Of a stretch of 64,000 nucleotides of DNA, positions 53,230 to 62,032 are shown one piece after another. The notes beneath the pieces are model-generated. The model was not told the origin of the DNA and searched no databases. It saw only the letters and a program-made list of their open reading frames with translations. This DNA is from Occultella gossypii (lineage in GTDB: Bacteria; Actinomycetota; Actinomycetes; Actinomycetales; Beutenbergiaceae): positions 1-64,000 of the forward strand of contig NZ_JAGSHT010000015.1 of assembly GCF_019947135.1 (NCBI RefSeq), read 5' to 3'. How positions within the stretch are numbered: the first letter of the stretch is position 1; each line of letters begins with the position of its first letter. A program made the position numbers and the translations under genes.

Positions 53230-54339
53230 TCAGGTCAGGTCGCCCCGCCCGGACTCCTTCAGCAGGCCCACGACGTCCTTGACCCGTTGCGCGTGCTCCC
53301 TCGTGGTCACCAGGAGCGCGTCAGCGGTGTCCACCACCACGGCATCGTCGATGCCGAGCAGCACCACGGTCCGCCCGGCCGCGGGCACCACGATCGACCC
53401 GGCCGAGTCCCGCACGACCACGTCGGCAGCGGACCCGAGCACACCGCCGGCGGCCGCCGGAAGCAGGTCGGCGAGCGCGGCCCAGTCCCCCACGTCGTCC
53501 CAGCCGAAGTCACCAGGCACCACGGCGACACCGCCGGCCGCCGCGACCGGTTCGGCGATCGCATGGTCGATCGCGATCCGGGTGAGTGCGGGCCAGTGCC
53601 GCGCCAGGGTCTCGTTCCGGCGGTCGGTGTCCCAGTCCGCGGCGATCGCGGTGAGACCGTCGGCGAGCGCGGGCTGCAGCCGGCGCAGATGCTCGAGGAG
53701 CACCGTCGCCCGGACCACGAACATCCCGGCGTTCCACCGGTAGGAGCCGGTCGCCAGGTATGCGGCCGCGGTCTCGGCGTCGGGTTTCTCCGTGAAGGCG
53801 ACCACATGCCGGGCGCCGCCCTCCTCGCGAGCCGCTCCCCCGCCGTCGACCGCCTTGCCCACCTCGATGTAGCCGAACGCCGTGGACGGATGATCGGCGG
53901 CGATGCCGATCGTCACCACGAAGTCCCGGCGGGCGGTGGCGACGGCGGTGCGCACCGCACGCTCGAACGCCGCCCGGCCATCGATCACGTGATCGGCCGC
54001 GAACGAGCCGAGCACCACGTCCTCGTCCGGATGGCGCTGCAGCAGCACGGCGGCAGCGAGTCCGATCGCGGCCATCGAGTCACGCGGGCTGGGCTCGCAC
54101 AGGATGTCGTCCTGGGACAGGCCCGGCAGTTGCGCACCGATCGCCTCCGCGTGCGCCGTTCCGGTCACCACCAGAGTGGCGTCGACCAGCGGTGCGAGCC
54201 GGTCCGCCGTCGCTTGGATCAGGGTGCGACCGGACCCGGTGAGATCGTGCAGGAACTTCGGATGCCCCGCGCGTGACAGCGGCCAGAGCCGGGTTCCCGC
54301 GCCACCCGCGGGGATCACCGCGTAGAAGGTCTGGCTCAT
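53230..54339 (-). CDS. manC: Mannose-1-phosphate guanylyltransferase
   Basis: A 369-residue nucleotidyltransferase making GDP-mannose from GTP and mannose-1-phosphate, for glycans and lipoglycans. The N-terminal signature is VIPAGGAGTRLWPLSR near 8-23 with the activating Lys in HPKFL; FTEKPDAETAAAYLA near 180 and WNAGMFV near 196 bind the sugar phosphate; GDFGWDDVGDWAAL near 275 closes the active site. The isomerase domain of longer enzymes is absent. It stands alone with a TAGGCT hexamer 6 bases before its ATG. Confidence 0.93.
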   Translation of the reverse strand: MSQTFYAVIPAGGAGTRLWPLSRAGHPKFLHDLTGSGRTLIQATADRLAPLVDATLVVTGTAHAEAIGAQLPGLSQDDILCEPSPRDSMAAIGLAAAVLLQRHPDEDVVLGSFAADHVIDGRAAFERAVRTAVATARRDFVVTIGIAADHPSTAFGYIEVGKAVDGGGAAREEGGARHVVAFTEKPDAETAAAYLATGSYRWNAGMFVVRATVLLEHLRRLQPALADGLTAIAADWDTDRRNETLARHWPALTRIAIDHAIAEPVAAAGGVAVVPGDFGWDDVGDWAALADLLPAAAGGVLGSAADVVVRDSAGSIVVPAAGRTVVLLGIDDAVVVDTADALLVTTREHAQRVKDVVGLLKESGRGDLT

Positions 54340-54345
54340 CGGGTC

Positions 54346-54351
54346 AGCCTA
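54346..54351 (-). promoter_or_regulatory. -10-like hexamer for manC
   Basis: TAGGCT on the minus strand, 6 bases before the manC ATG. No ribosome binding site is seen between, consistent with leaderless translation. Confidence 0.46.
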
Positions 54352-54451
54352 GGGCCCGGCGCTGCGAGTCGGTCCCGAAGCCGGCGAGTCAGCCGGCCGG
54401 TGCCGACTGGTTCGAGATGTCCACGGCTGATGACACACGGTGCCGGTGCCG

Positions 54452-55582
54452 TCAGTCCCGCTCGGCGTGCTCCCGGTGGCGCTCGAGCGCCTCGCGATGG
54501 GTTCGGGACTCCTCGCGAACCGCGCGCCACTTGCGCCGCACCCACCCGATCAGGCCGCCCCAGTACTCGGGCTCGGGTGGCGGCTGCTCGGGCCGGATCT
54601 TGCCGGTCACCGGATCGTGGTCCCAGTCGAGGGTGGCGGGCTCGGAGACCGTGACGTAGTTCGGGTGCTCCTCGAGGTGGGTGATCATCTCCTCGGTGAC
54701 CTCCGGCGCCGAGGGTGGGTTCACCGTCCAGGCCGCGACCATCAGCGTGACGCGCACCACGAGGTTCACCCAGAGCAGCAACGTGATCAGGGCAGCGAAG
54801 GTCTGCAGCAGCGGGTTGTTGTCGACGCTGCCGACGATGCTCGTGCCGAGGTAGCGGATCACGCCCGCGCCCACGGCGGCGACGAGCGCCCCGAGCCACA
54901 GGTCGCGGCGTGGCGGGTGCACCCCGGCGAGGACCCGGTAGAGCATCACGAACACGAGCAGGTCCATACCGAGCACCACGACGAGCCCGACGATCCGGAG
55001 CACCCAGCGGCCCGCGGTGCTGCCGTCGGCACCGATCAGGCCGAGCAGGTACTCACCGGCAGCGCCCACCGCGATGCCCAGAGCCGAGGTGAGCAGGACG
55101 GCGATGGCGAGTCCGAAGTACCCGCCGAGGTCGCGCAGCTTGCCGACCACCACGTTCTCCTTCGGCGCGATGATGCCGAACATGGCCCGGATCGCGGTGC
55201 GCAGGGCGGCCATCACGGTGGTGGCCGCGTTCACGAGAACGACCACGGCGATGATGCCCGCGATCCCGGCGCCGGTGGACAACTGGAGGTCCTCGGGACT
55301 GATCAGGCCGTTCGGGTTGTCATCGGTCTCGATGATGCCGGGCAGCGCGTCGCTGATCGAGTCCAGGACGGCGTCGCGCAGTTCGGTGTTCGAGCCGAGC
55401 ACGGCCATGAAGATCGTGTAGCCGATGGTGAGCCCGGCGAAGATCGAGAACAGCGCGGAGTACGCGATGCCGCCGGAGAGCAGCGCGCCGTTGGCCGCGC
55501 CGTAGCGCGCGAGGCCACGGGCGACCCTGGTCTGCTTCCACCACTCCAGGATTGCCTTGAGCCGGGTTGTGATGGCAGCCAT
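54452..55582 (-). CDS. YihY/virulence factor BrkB family membrane protein
   Basis: A 376-residue membrane protein of the YihY/UPF0761 family, formerly misnamed ribonuclease BN. Six helices span about 38-300, including the family motif GGIAYSALFSIFAGLTIGY near 36-54 and AFAALITLLLWVNLVVRVTLMVAAW-like segments near 268-290. The C-terminal 80 residues are charged and cytoplasmic. Role is unknown; suggested functions concern envelope transport. ATG 55582 was selected over a frame 16 residues longer since the conserved region starts there. Confidence 0.88.
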   Translation of the reverse strand: MAAITTRLKAILEWWKQTRVARGLARYGAANGALLSGGIAYSALFSIFAGLTIGYTIFMAVLGSNTELRDAVLDSISDALPGIIETDDNPNGLISPEDLQLSTGAGIAGIIAVVVLVNAATTVMAALRTAIRAMFGIIAPKENVVVGKLRDLGGYFGLAIAVLLTSALGIAVGAAGEYLLGLIGADGSTAGRWVLRIVGLVVVLGMDLLVFVMLYRVLAGVHPPRRDLWLGALVAAVGAGVIRYLGTSIVGSVDNNPLLQTFAALITLLLWVNLVVRVTLMVAAWTVNPPSAPEVTEEMITHLEEHPNYVTVSEPATLDWDHDPVTGKIRPEQPPPEPEYWGGLIGWVRRKWRAVREESRTHREALERHREHAERD

Positions 55583-55667
55583 GTGGGCCAGTTTCCCGGC
55601 TCCGGGGGTGCACCGCACTTCGACGAGCACCGGACCGGGCCGCCCACGCGCGGCGCGGGCGTGACGA

Positions 55668-56207
55668 TCAGGAGGTCAGCACGAAGTTGCGGACACCCCG
55701 CCAGACGCCGTCGTCGCCGTACTCGTAGAGCGAGAAGTGAGCCACCGGGAACACCGCATCGAAGGCCTCCATGGCCGCGTTCGCGGCGTCCAGGCCGGCG
55801 TCGTCGATCTCGTGTGCGATGGTCACGTGCGGGTGGTAGGGGAACCGGAGTTCCTGTCGCAACGGCCCGGCGTTGATGGCCCGCTGCAGCCGCTCACATG
55901 CCTGCGTTCCGGCGGCGAGGCGCACGAACACCACCGGAGAGATCGGTCGGAACGAGTCCGTGCCCCCCAGTTCCACCACGAACGGCGGATGCTCGGCGGC
56001 GACCGTACGTAGGTGTTCGGTCACTTCGGCGAGATCATCGGGTTCGACGACCGCCGGCGGCATCAGGGTGATGTGCGGCGGCACCGAGTGGGCCAACGGA
56101 TCGCCGGCCTCGATGCGGGCACGGGTCAGGGTCGCGCTGTACGGCTCCGGGATCGGAATGGACACCCCGATGCGAACCTGCGCCCCCATCCGCTCCGGAG
56201 CGCTCAT
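55668..56207 (-). CDS. 2'-5' RNA ligase-like 2H phosphoesterase
   Basis: A 179-residue protein with the two HxT motifs of 2H phosphoesterases: PPHITL near residues 43-48 and HPHVTI near 125-130, each lining one side of a shared active site. The family includes RNA ligase/cyclic phosphodiesterases (ThpR, YjcG). Here the fold is complete, but the natural substrate is unknown. It is divergent from galK across about 155 bases, in which no convincing promoter for either gene could be fixed. Confidence 0.87.
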   Translation of the reverse strand: MSAPERMGAQVRIGVSIPIPEPYSATLTRARIEAGDPLAHSVPPHITLMPPAVVEPDDLAEVTEHLRTVAAEHPPFVVELGGTDSFRPISPVVFVRLAAGTQACERLQRAINAGPLRQELRFPYHPHVTIAHEIDDAGLDAANAAMEAFDAVFPVAHFSLYEYGDDGVWRGVRNFVLTS

Positions 56208-56364
56208 CCGCCGATCACCGGCACTGTCCCCCGATCCATTCTCCTAGTGTGCCGCACCCGCGACGGTGGCCGCGCACGGCCGGCCCATGGGGCAGGATGG
56301 GCGCGGCGCCCGCCGTGCCGCGCCCGCAGCATCCGCACACCGCACCCGACCACGAGGACCCGCG

Positions 56365-57564
56365 ATGATCGACCCCTGGAACCCGACCGAGGGCGCCGCC
56401 TCCGCCCGCGCACAGTTCGCCGAGGTCTTCGGCGGGGAGCCCGACGGCGTCTGGTCCGCCCCCGGCCGCGTGAACCTGATCGGCGAACACACCGACTACA
56501 ACGGCGGTCTGTGCCTGCCGGTCGCGCTGCCGCACCGTACGTTCGTGGCGTTGCGCACCCGGGACGACGGCGGACTGGGCCTGGTCTCGGGCCGTGAGTC
56601 GGGCGCGTGGTCGTCGGAGCTGACCGCAGTCGGCCCGGGCACCGTCGAGGGTTGGCCCGCGTACCCGGCCGGCGTCGCCTGGGCGCTGGCCCAGGCGGGG
56701 GTCAGCGTGCCCGGGTTCGACGCCGCGGTCGCCTCCTGCGTTCCGTACGGGGCGGGGCTGTCCTCCTCGGCAGCGCTGGAGTCCGCGTTCGCCGTCGCGA
56801 TCGCCGACTCCGTGGGCGCGGCGTGGACGGGTCCCGACCCGTCGAGCGACGCGGGCCGGGCGTTCCTCGCGCAGGCGTGCGTGCGGGCCGAGAACGAGGT
56901 GGCGGGGGCGCCGACCGGCGGCATGGACCAGGCCGCCTCGCTTCGGTGCGCGGCGGGCCACGCCCTGCTCCTGGACTGCCGCGACGGCTCCACCCGACAG
57001 GTGCCGTTCGACCTGGCTGCGGCCGGACTCGACCTGCTCGTCATCGACACCCGGGCCGAGCACGCCCTGGTGGACGGCCAGTACGCCCAGCGTCGCGCCA
57101 CCTGCGAGGCGGCCGCGCGGGCACTCGGAGTACCGACCCTGCGCGAGATCGACCCCACCGGACTCTCGGACGCGCTGGCCGCCCTCGGCGACGACGTCAG
57201 CCGCCGCCGGGTCCGGCACGTGGTCACCGAAATCGCCAGGGTCACCGAGTTCGTGGCGCTGCTGGACACCGGCCGGGTCCGGGAGGTCGGGCCCCTGATG
57301 GACGCCTCGCACGAGTCGCTGCGCGTCGACTACGAGGTGACCTCCGCGGAACTGGACGTCGCCGTCGCCACGGCCCGGGCCGCGGGCGCCCTCGGAGCCC
57401 GGATGACCGGTGGCGGCTTCGGCGGTTCCGCCATCGCCCTGATCGAGGCGGGCACCGCGCAGCCCGTGGCCGAGGCCGTCTCCGCGGCGTTCGCCGATGC
57501 CGGCTTCACCGCACCGGAGTTCCTGATCGCGACGCCGTCCGGTCCGGCCCACCGGGACATCTGA
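56365..57564 (+). CDS. galK: Galactokinase
   Basis: A 399-residue GHMP kinase phosphorylating galactose at C1. The galactokinase signature GRVNLIGEHTDYNGG lies at about 33-47, the ATP-binding GHMP loop PYGAGLSSSAALE at about 129-141, and the third motif GARMTGGGFGGSAIAL near 344. The active-site Asp is in GGMDQAASL near 189. The ATG at 56365 has GAGGA upstream; a 33-residue longer frame is not conserved. No other Leloir-pathway gene is next to it. Confidence 0.93.
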   Translation: MIDPWNPTEGAASARAQFAEVFGGEPDGVWSAPGRVNLIGEHTDYNGGLCLPVALPHRTFVALRTRDDGGLGLVSGRESGAWSSELTAVGPGTVEGWPAYPAGVAWALAQAGVSVPGFDAAVASCVPYGAGLSSSAALESAFAVAIADSVGAAWTGPDPSSDAGRAFLAQACVRAENEVAGAPTGGMDQAASLRCAAGHALLLDCRDGSTRQVPFDLAAAGLDLLVIDTRAEHALVDGQYAQRRATCEAAARALGVPTLREIDPTGLSDALAALGDDVSRRRVRHVVTEIARVTEFVALLDTGRVREVGPLMDASHESLRVDYEVTSAELDVAVATARAAGALGARMTGGGFGGSAIALIEAGTAQPVAEAVSAAFADAGFTAPEFLIATPSGPAHRDI

Positions 57565-57703
57565 CCGGGCCCACCGAGGCGAACGCTCCCTCGAACGCCC
57601 CGACTCTTGGCGGCTTGGTGCCATTTCGTCCACCGATGCCGCGTTGGCGTACCGCACGCTCCCCCGGGAACATCTACCGGTCGTCGCGCGTTATGTCAGA
57701 ACC

Positions 57704-58138
57704 ATGCGAATCAAGAAGTATGAAGTCCTCGACCACGATGACGGCCGGTCCGTGCGCTATCGCCGTCACGAGAACGGTGGTGGCCTGGTTGCGACCGGCG
57801 CCACCGTGGATGAGCGTGCCTACCTCGCGCAGAGCGTGTGGGTGGACCCAGGTGCCGTGATCGGCGCTGGGGCACACATCAGCTCCGGCGGGTGGATCGA
57901 ACCCGGAGCCCGGATCGACGCCGGGGCGCGGATCGCGTCCAACGTCCGGATCGGGCCGGGCGCCCACGTCGGCGCGCGTGCCCGGATCGGCAGCCGGAGC
58001 CGGATCGGCGCTCAGGCCAGGGTGGCGCCCGGCGCCACCCTGGAGCCCGACAGCGACCTCGCGGACGGGCAGGTCGCCGACGGCCGCAGCCGCTCGACGG
58101 CAGGTCCCGGATCTCCGCGATACGGCACGGCCGCCTGA
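57704..58138 (+). CDS. Hexapeptide-repeat (left-handed beta-helix) protein
   Basis: A 144-residue protein. After a polar start (MRIKKYEVLDHDDGR), residues about 28-125 consist of hexapeptide repeats of the [I/V/L]-G-x4 type, such as VDPGAVIGAGAHISSGG, IEPGARIDAGARIAS and VRIGPGAHVGARARIG, which fold as a left-handed beta-helix. It lacks the extra domains of known acyltransferases, so it may be a scaffold or a small transferase; no function can be assigned. ATG 57704 was chosen over GTG/ATG further upstream on composition. It precedes the Hsp70-family gene by 24 bases on the same strand. Confidence 0.75.
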   Translation: MRIKKYEVLDHDDGRSVRYRRHENGGGLVATGATVDERAYLAQSVWVDPGAVIGAGAHISSGGWIEPGARIDAGARIASNVRIGPGAHVGARARIGSRSRIGAQARVAPGATLEPDSDLADGQVADGRSRSTAGPGSPRYGTAA

Positions 58139-58150
58139 GGGCTGCGTTGT

Positions 58151-58156
58151 TAGGCT
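58151..58156 (+). promoter_or_regulatory. -10-like hexamer for the Hsp70-family gene
   Basis: TAGGCT ends 6 bases before the ATG at 58163, indicating a leaderless transcript starting between the hexapeptide gene and the Hsp70-family gene. Confidence 0.45.
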
Positions 58157-58162
58157 GAGGCC

Positions 58163-59759
58163 ATGCACCTGGGCGTCGATCTCGGCACCACCCGGACCAT
58201 CGTCGCCGCCACCGACCGGGGCAATTACCCGGTGGTGAGTTTCCTCGACGGTGATGGCGACGCGCACGACCACTTCCCGTCCGTGGTGGCCGACGACGCC
58301 GGCGAACTCGTCTACGGCTTCGACGCGGTGGTGGCCGGCCACGCCGGTGCGGCGACGCTTCGCTCCTTCAAGCGGGCGCTCGCCGCACCCGATGTCACCG
58401 GGGCGACGCCGGTGGCCATCGGGACACGCACCGAGCCGATCCTGGACGTCCTGACCGGCTTCCTGACGGCGCTCCGGACCGCCCTGTACGAACGCTCCAA
58501 CCTGCCCCGCGCGGCCCGCAACGCCCGGGCACGTGAGGCCGCCCGGACCGTGGTCGGGGTCCCGGCGCACGCCCACGGGGCGCAGCGTTATCTCACCCTG
58601 GAGGCCTTCCGGCGCGCCGGGTTCACGGTGACCGCAATGGTCAACGAGCCATCCGCCGCCGGCTTCGAGTACACCCACCGCCGCGGTACGACCGTGAGCT
58701 CCCGACGTACCCGCGTGGTCGTCTACGACCTCGGCGGCGGCACCTTCGACGCCTCGCTCGTGGACGTGCGGGACACCGACCACGACGTCCTCGCCACCGC
58801 CGGCCTCAACCGGCTCGGCGGCGACGACTTCGACGAGGCCCTGGTGCAGTGCGCGCTCGCCGCTGCCGGTGCCTCCGGCACGCGGTATCCCGAGCTCCTC
58901 GAGCCTGCGGGACCAGGCCCGCGAGGCCAAGGAACGACTCACCCCGCAGTCGCGGCGGATCGCCCTCGACGTGGGTGCCACCGAGGTCACCGTGGGGGTC
59001 GACGACTACTACGAGGCCGCGACGCCCCTCCTGCAGCAGACGATCGACGCGATGCGCCCGCTCCTCGCCGGGCTCCCCGCCGACGGCGAGCCCGACCCGG
59101 CCGAGACCGGCGGAGACTCGGCGGACCCCGAGTCCGCCGAGGATCTGACCGAGATCGCGGGCATCTACCTCGTCGGCGGCGGCAGCGGTCTGCCGCTGGT
59201 ACCGCGCCTGCTCCGTGAGCAGTACGGCCGCCGCGTGCACCGGTCGCCGCTGCCGGCGGCCTCCACCGCGATCGGGCTGGCGATCGCCGCGGACCCGGAC
59301 GCCGAGTTCACCCTCTCGGACCGCCTCTCCCGGGGCTTCGGGGTGTTCCGCGAGCGCGACGGCGGCGCCGGGCTGAGCTTCGACGCCCTCCTGCGCCCGG
59401 ACGCACCGCTGCCGACCGATGCCGACGAGGACGCCGTCATCGTCCGCCGGTACCGCGCGGCCCACAACGTGGGACGGTTCCGGTTCGTGGAGTGCACGGC
59501 CATCGATGCCACCGGTGAACCGCGTGGCAACATCGTCCCGTTCGCCCAGGTGACCTTCCCGTTCGACCCCGCCCTCCAGGGCCCGGACCGGAGCGCGGCG
59601 GTCGCGGCCGCCGAGGTGCACCGCCGCGACGACGGGCCGCTCGTCGAGGAGCGGTACGTGATCGACCGGCACGGGATGATCGAGGTCCGGATCACCGATC
59701 TGGACTCCGGGTACAGCCAGACCCACGCCATCGGCTCCGCGGGAGGGTCACAGGGCTAG
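58163..59759 (+). pseudogene. Hsp70-family (DnaK-like) ATPase gene interrupted by a +1 frameshift
   Basis: Two overlapping frames together encode a single protein of about 531 residues. The first part has the phosphate-1 loop LGVDLGTTRTIVAA near 3-16 and phosphate-2 loop VVYDLGGGTFDASLVDV near 190-206; the second part supplies RDQAREAKERLTPQSRR, the adenosine loop IYLVGGGSGLPLVPRLL and a beta-rich C-terminal domain. The switch is at about 58895-58906: frame one is clear up to TRYPELL(E), frame two from SLRDQ. One surplus base, probably a C in the GAGCCTGCGG stretch, explains it. This could be a sequencing error, a true broken gene, or (least likely) recoding. Codon use is healthy on both sides. 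Confidence 0.82.
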
Positions 59760-59765
59760 CGGCAG

Positions 59766-60284
59766 TCAGGTCTGGCGCCGACGGGCGACGTCCTCGTGCA
59801 ATGCGAAGAACAGCGACAGCGGTTCACCGCCGAGGTCCGGCTCCCGGTCGGCATACTCACCGAACAGGTCCGAGATTCGGCGCAGGAACTCGTGGCGATC
59901 CTCCTCGTTGAGCCGCAGCCCGAGCCGCACCACCTCGGCCCGCGCAGGATCTGACAGCGCGAACTCGTCCAGGAACGCCTGGATCAGGATCTGGCCCGCG
60001 CCCGGTCCCATCGGCGTGCGCAGCGACTTGCGGGTCGCCAGATAGGGAACCTCCCGGGCACCCCGCTTGCCCTGCCGCTCCGGCTGGGCGGCGAGGAACC
60101 CCCGCTCGGCGAGCAGCCGCACATGGTGGTACGTGGTCGCCGGCGCCATCTTGAGGCGGCCCGCGATCTCCTTGTTCGTCAGCGCCTCGTCAAGGCACAA
60201 CCGCAGGATCCGCATCCGCAGGGCCGAACTCAGGGCCCGGGCGTCTGCATCCGCGGCGGCACCGGGGATGGCCTCATCGGTCAT
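59766..60284 (-). CDS. ArsR-like winged-helix transcriptional regulator
   Basis: A 172-residue regulator. The winged HTH occupies about residues 15-85, with ALRMRILRLCLDEALTNKEIAGRL and APATTYHHVRLLAERGFL as recognition region. The rest (90-172) is helical and may bind a ligand or dimerise. It is divergent from an MFS exporter, and the shared region of about 105 bases contains a perfect GTGATTGA inverted repeat, so it most likely represses the exporter and perhaps itself. ATG 60284 was chosen; the frame continuing upstream is antisense to the exporter. It faces the Hsp70-family gene with only 6 bases between stops. Confidence 0.88.
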   Translation of the reverse strand: MTDEAIPGAAADADARALSSALRMRILRLCLDEALTNKEIAGRLKMAPATTYHHVRLLAERGFLAAQPERQGKRGAREVPYLATRKSLRTPMGPGAGQILIQAFLDEFALSDPARAEVVRLGLRLNEEDRHEFLRRISDLFGEYADREPDLGGEPLSLFFALHEDVARRRQT

Positions 60285-60290
60285 GGCCCG

Positions 60291-60296
60291 ATGGTA
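60291..60296 (-). promoter_or_regulatory. -10-like hexamer for the regulator gene
   Basis: TACCAT on the minus strand ends 6 bases before the regulator ATG at 60284; predicts a leaderless mRNA. Confidence 0.38.
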
Positions 60297-60325
60297 CCGA
60301 CGACCCATGCTGCAACCTCGCCAAA

Positions 60326-60371
60326 GTGATTGAGGCTTCCCGATCATTAGTGATTGACATTTCTCAATCAC
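60326..60371. promoter_or_regulatory. Operator: perfect GTGATTGA inverted repeat plus extra half-site
   Basis: GTGATTGA at 60350-60357 and TCAATCAC at 60364-60371 are perfect complements separated by six bases. A third, direct copy GTGATTGA is at 60326-60333, 24 bases upstream. The region is strikingly AT-rich for this genome. It overlaps the TTGACA -35 of the exporter and lies between the divergent regulator and exporter, as expected for the operator of the winged-helix regulator. Confidence 0.75.
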
Positions 60372-60382
60372 TTGCTCACACT
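60354..60382 (+). promoter_or_regulatory. Promoter of the MFS exporter (TTGACA-17-CACACT)
   Basis: TTGACA at 60354-60359 is a consensus -35, and CACACT at 60377-60382 is 17 bases downstream and 7 bases before the ATG at 60390. It is the only consensus -35 I found in the window. The operator covers the -35. Confidence 0.6.
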
Positions 60383-60389
60383 GGTTCGC

Positions 60390-61748
60390 ATGGCCGGAAC
60401 CACCACCCCAGATCCACCCGCAGGGCCTGCCGTGGCTGGGCCGGCGGACCCGACGCCCAAGCCCCGGGCGCTGTGGCACCATCGGGACTTCCGCCACCTC
60501 TGGGCCGGTGATGCGCTCGGCCAGCTCGGCGCCCAGTTCACCGGCCTCGCCCTGCCGGTGCTCGCCGTCGGTGTCCTCCAGGCGACCGAGTGGCAGATGG
60601 GCGTGCTGTCCGCCGCGAACATGGCTGCCTTCCTGCTGATCGGCCTCCCGGCCGGGGCGTGGGTGGACCGGATGCGCAAGCGTTCGGTCCTCATCACGGC
60701 GGACCTGTTCCGCGCCGTCATCCTTGCCGGGGTGGTCGTCGCCGCCCTGACCGGCACCGCATCGATGCCTTTGCTCTATGTGGCCGGCCTGCTGCTCGGT
60801 AGCGCCACGGTCTTCTTCGACGTGGCGCACCAGTCCTACGTGCCCACCCTGGTCGGCATGGATCACGTGGTGGAGGGCAACGCCAAGCTGCAGGCGACGG
60901 CGTCGGTCGCCCAGGTCGCGGGGCCCGCGGCGGCCGGGGTGCTGCTGCGGTTCGTCAGCTCGGGTGCGCTGATCGGGTTCAACGCGCTCACCTACCTGTT
61001 CTCGGCGCTGTTCGTGTCCCGGATCGCGCACCGCGAGACGCTGCCGCCCCGGGAGGCGCGGCGGCCGCTCGTGGTGGAGATCCGGGAGGGCCTGTCCTTC
61101 GTACTGCGGGAGCCACTGCTGCGCCGGATGGTCGCCTGCACCGCGCTCGGCAACCTGGCCTGGGGCATCCTGTCCGCGCTGGAGGCCCTGTACATCCTGC
61201 GCGACCTGGACCTGGGCGAGGCGGCACTCGGCACCATCTTCTCCGCCGCGTCCGTGGGCGCGCTGGTCGGCGCGCTGCTCGGCCGCAAGGCCGCGGAGTG
61301 GATCGGCGAGGCCCGGCTGGTCCCGGTCAGCGCGGTCGCGATGGGGATCCCGATCGCGCTGGTCCCGCTCGCGTCGGTCCTGCCCATTCCGCCCATGGTG
61401 ACCCTGATCGCAGGACTCGGGCTCAGCTACGCGATGATGGTGGTCTACAACATCGCCACGGTGAGTTTCCGCCAACGACTGTGCCCGCCCCCGTTGCTCG
61501 GCCGGATGAACGCGTCGGTGCGGTTCATCGTGTGGGGCACGATGCCGTTCGGCGGCCTGCTCGGCGGGTGGTTGGGCAGCTCCTTCGGCGTGGTCCCGGC
61601 CTTGTGGTTCGCCGTGATCGGCACGCTCCTCGCCGCGCTCCCCGTGGTGATCTCACCGCTGTGGACGATGACGACGCTGCCGACGGCTGCGGATGACGGT
61701 CGGGGCGCCGCCGCCGTCGCCCCGGAGGGAGCCGACCCGGCCGACTGA
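60390..61748 (+). CDS. MFS efflux transporter (MFS_3/enterobactin-exporter type)
   Basis: A 452-residue major facilitator with 12 helices after a Pro/Ala-rich start of about 35 residues. DFRHLWAGDALGQLGAQFTGLALPVLA near 38-64 is the typical start of the MFS_3 group, and WVDRMRKRSVLITADLFRA near 90-108 is its loop 2-3. Such proteins export macrolides, siderophores and other small molecules. ATG 60390 was chosen because the TTG at 60354 would lie within the -35/operator. Control by the divergent winged-helix regulator suggests inducible drug or metabolite efflux. Confidence 0.88.
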   Translation: MAGTTTPDPPAGPAVAGPADPTPKPRALWHHRDFRHLWAGDALGQLGAQFTGLALPVLAVGVLQATEWQMGVLSAANMAAFLLIGLPAGAWVDRMRKRSVLITADLFRAVILAGVVVAALTGTASMPLLYVAGLLLGSATVFFDVAHQSYVPTLVGMDHVVEGNAKLQATASVAQVAGPAAAGVLLRFVSSGALIGFNALTYLFSALFVSRIAHRETLPPREARRPLVVEIREGLSFVLREPLLRRMVACTALGNLAWGILSALEALYILRDLDLGEAALGTIFSAASVGALVGALLGRKAAEWIGEARLVPVSAVAMGIPIALVPLASVLPIPPMVTLIAGLGLSYAMMVVYNIATVSFRQRLCPPPLLGRMNASVRFIVWGTMPFGGLLGGWLGSSFGVVPALWFAVIGTLLAALPVVISPLWTMTTLPTAADDGRGAAAVAPEGADPAD

Positions 61749-62032
61749 CCTCTCGACCGTTCGTGCCCCACTCGATCACCTCAATGCTGCTCCAGGTGGG
61801 CCGGGCCGGTGACCCGGTTCGCGCGGCGGGGAAGGATCAGCGTCAGGTGGATCATCGCCAGAGCTGACCGCCGGGAGCTCGCCGGGCCGGCTCCCGCTGC
61901 CGGGACAGTGGCCGCACAAGCCCACACACAAGGCGCCCAGTTATGGCTAGGCTGACCCGAGCACAAGGGGGTACGGACCGGCGTGGGTACCGGCTTCGAG
62001 GTCATGCCGAACGACTGCAGGGGGCTGTTGCC
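61749..62032. other. Intergenic region after the MFS gene with hairpins and a possible promoter
   Basis: A 284-base gap without a believable gene. CCGGG/CCCGG (61801-61805 with 61813-61817) and GGGAGC/GCTCCC (61872-61877 with 61889-61894) can form hairpins that may end the exporter transcript. TAGGCT at 61948-61953 resembles a -10 and would give the MacA-like gene a leader of about 70 bases. GGGGG lies 8 bases before that ATG. Confidence 0.45.

Noticed and set aside
53083-54276. Plus-strand open frame opposite manC, considered as a new gene next to the repeat array
   Set aside because: Sequence is a shadow of manC; its start lies inside the hairpin-rich intergenic repeat.
58890-58912. Programmed +1 frameshift in the Hsp70-family gene
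   Set aside because: No prfB-like stop codon slip site or upstream pairing element; an error or mutation is simpler, though not excluded.
60354-60389. TTG start (TTG-ACA-TTT) for the MFS exporter
   Set aside because: This TTG is the first part of the TTGACA -35 and lies in the operator; ATG 60390 fits the promoter spacing and the protein family better.
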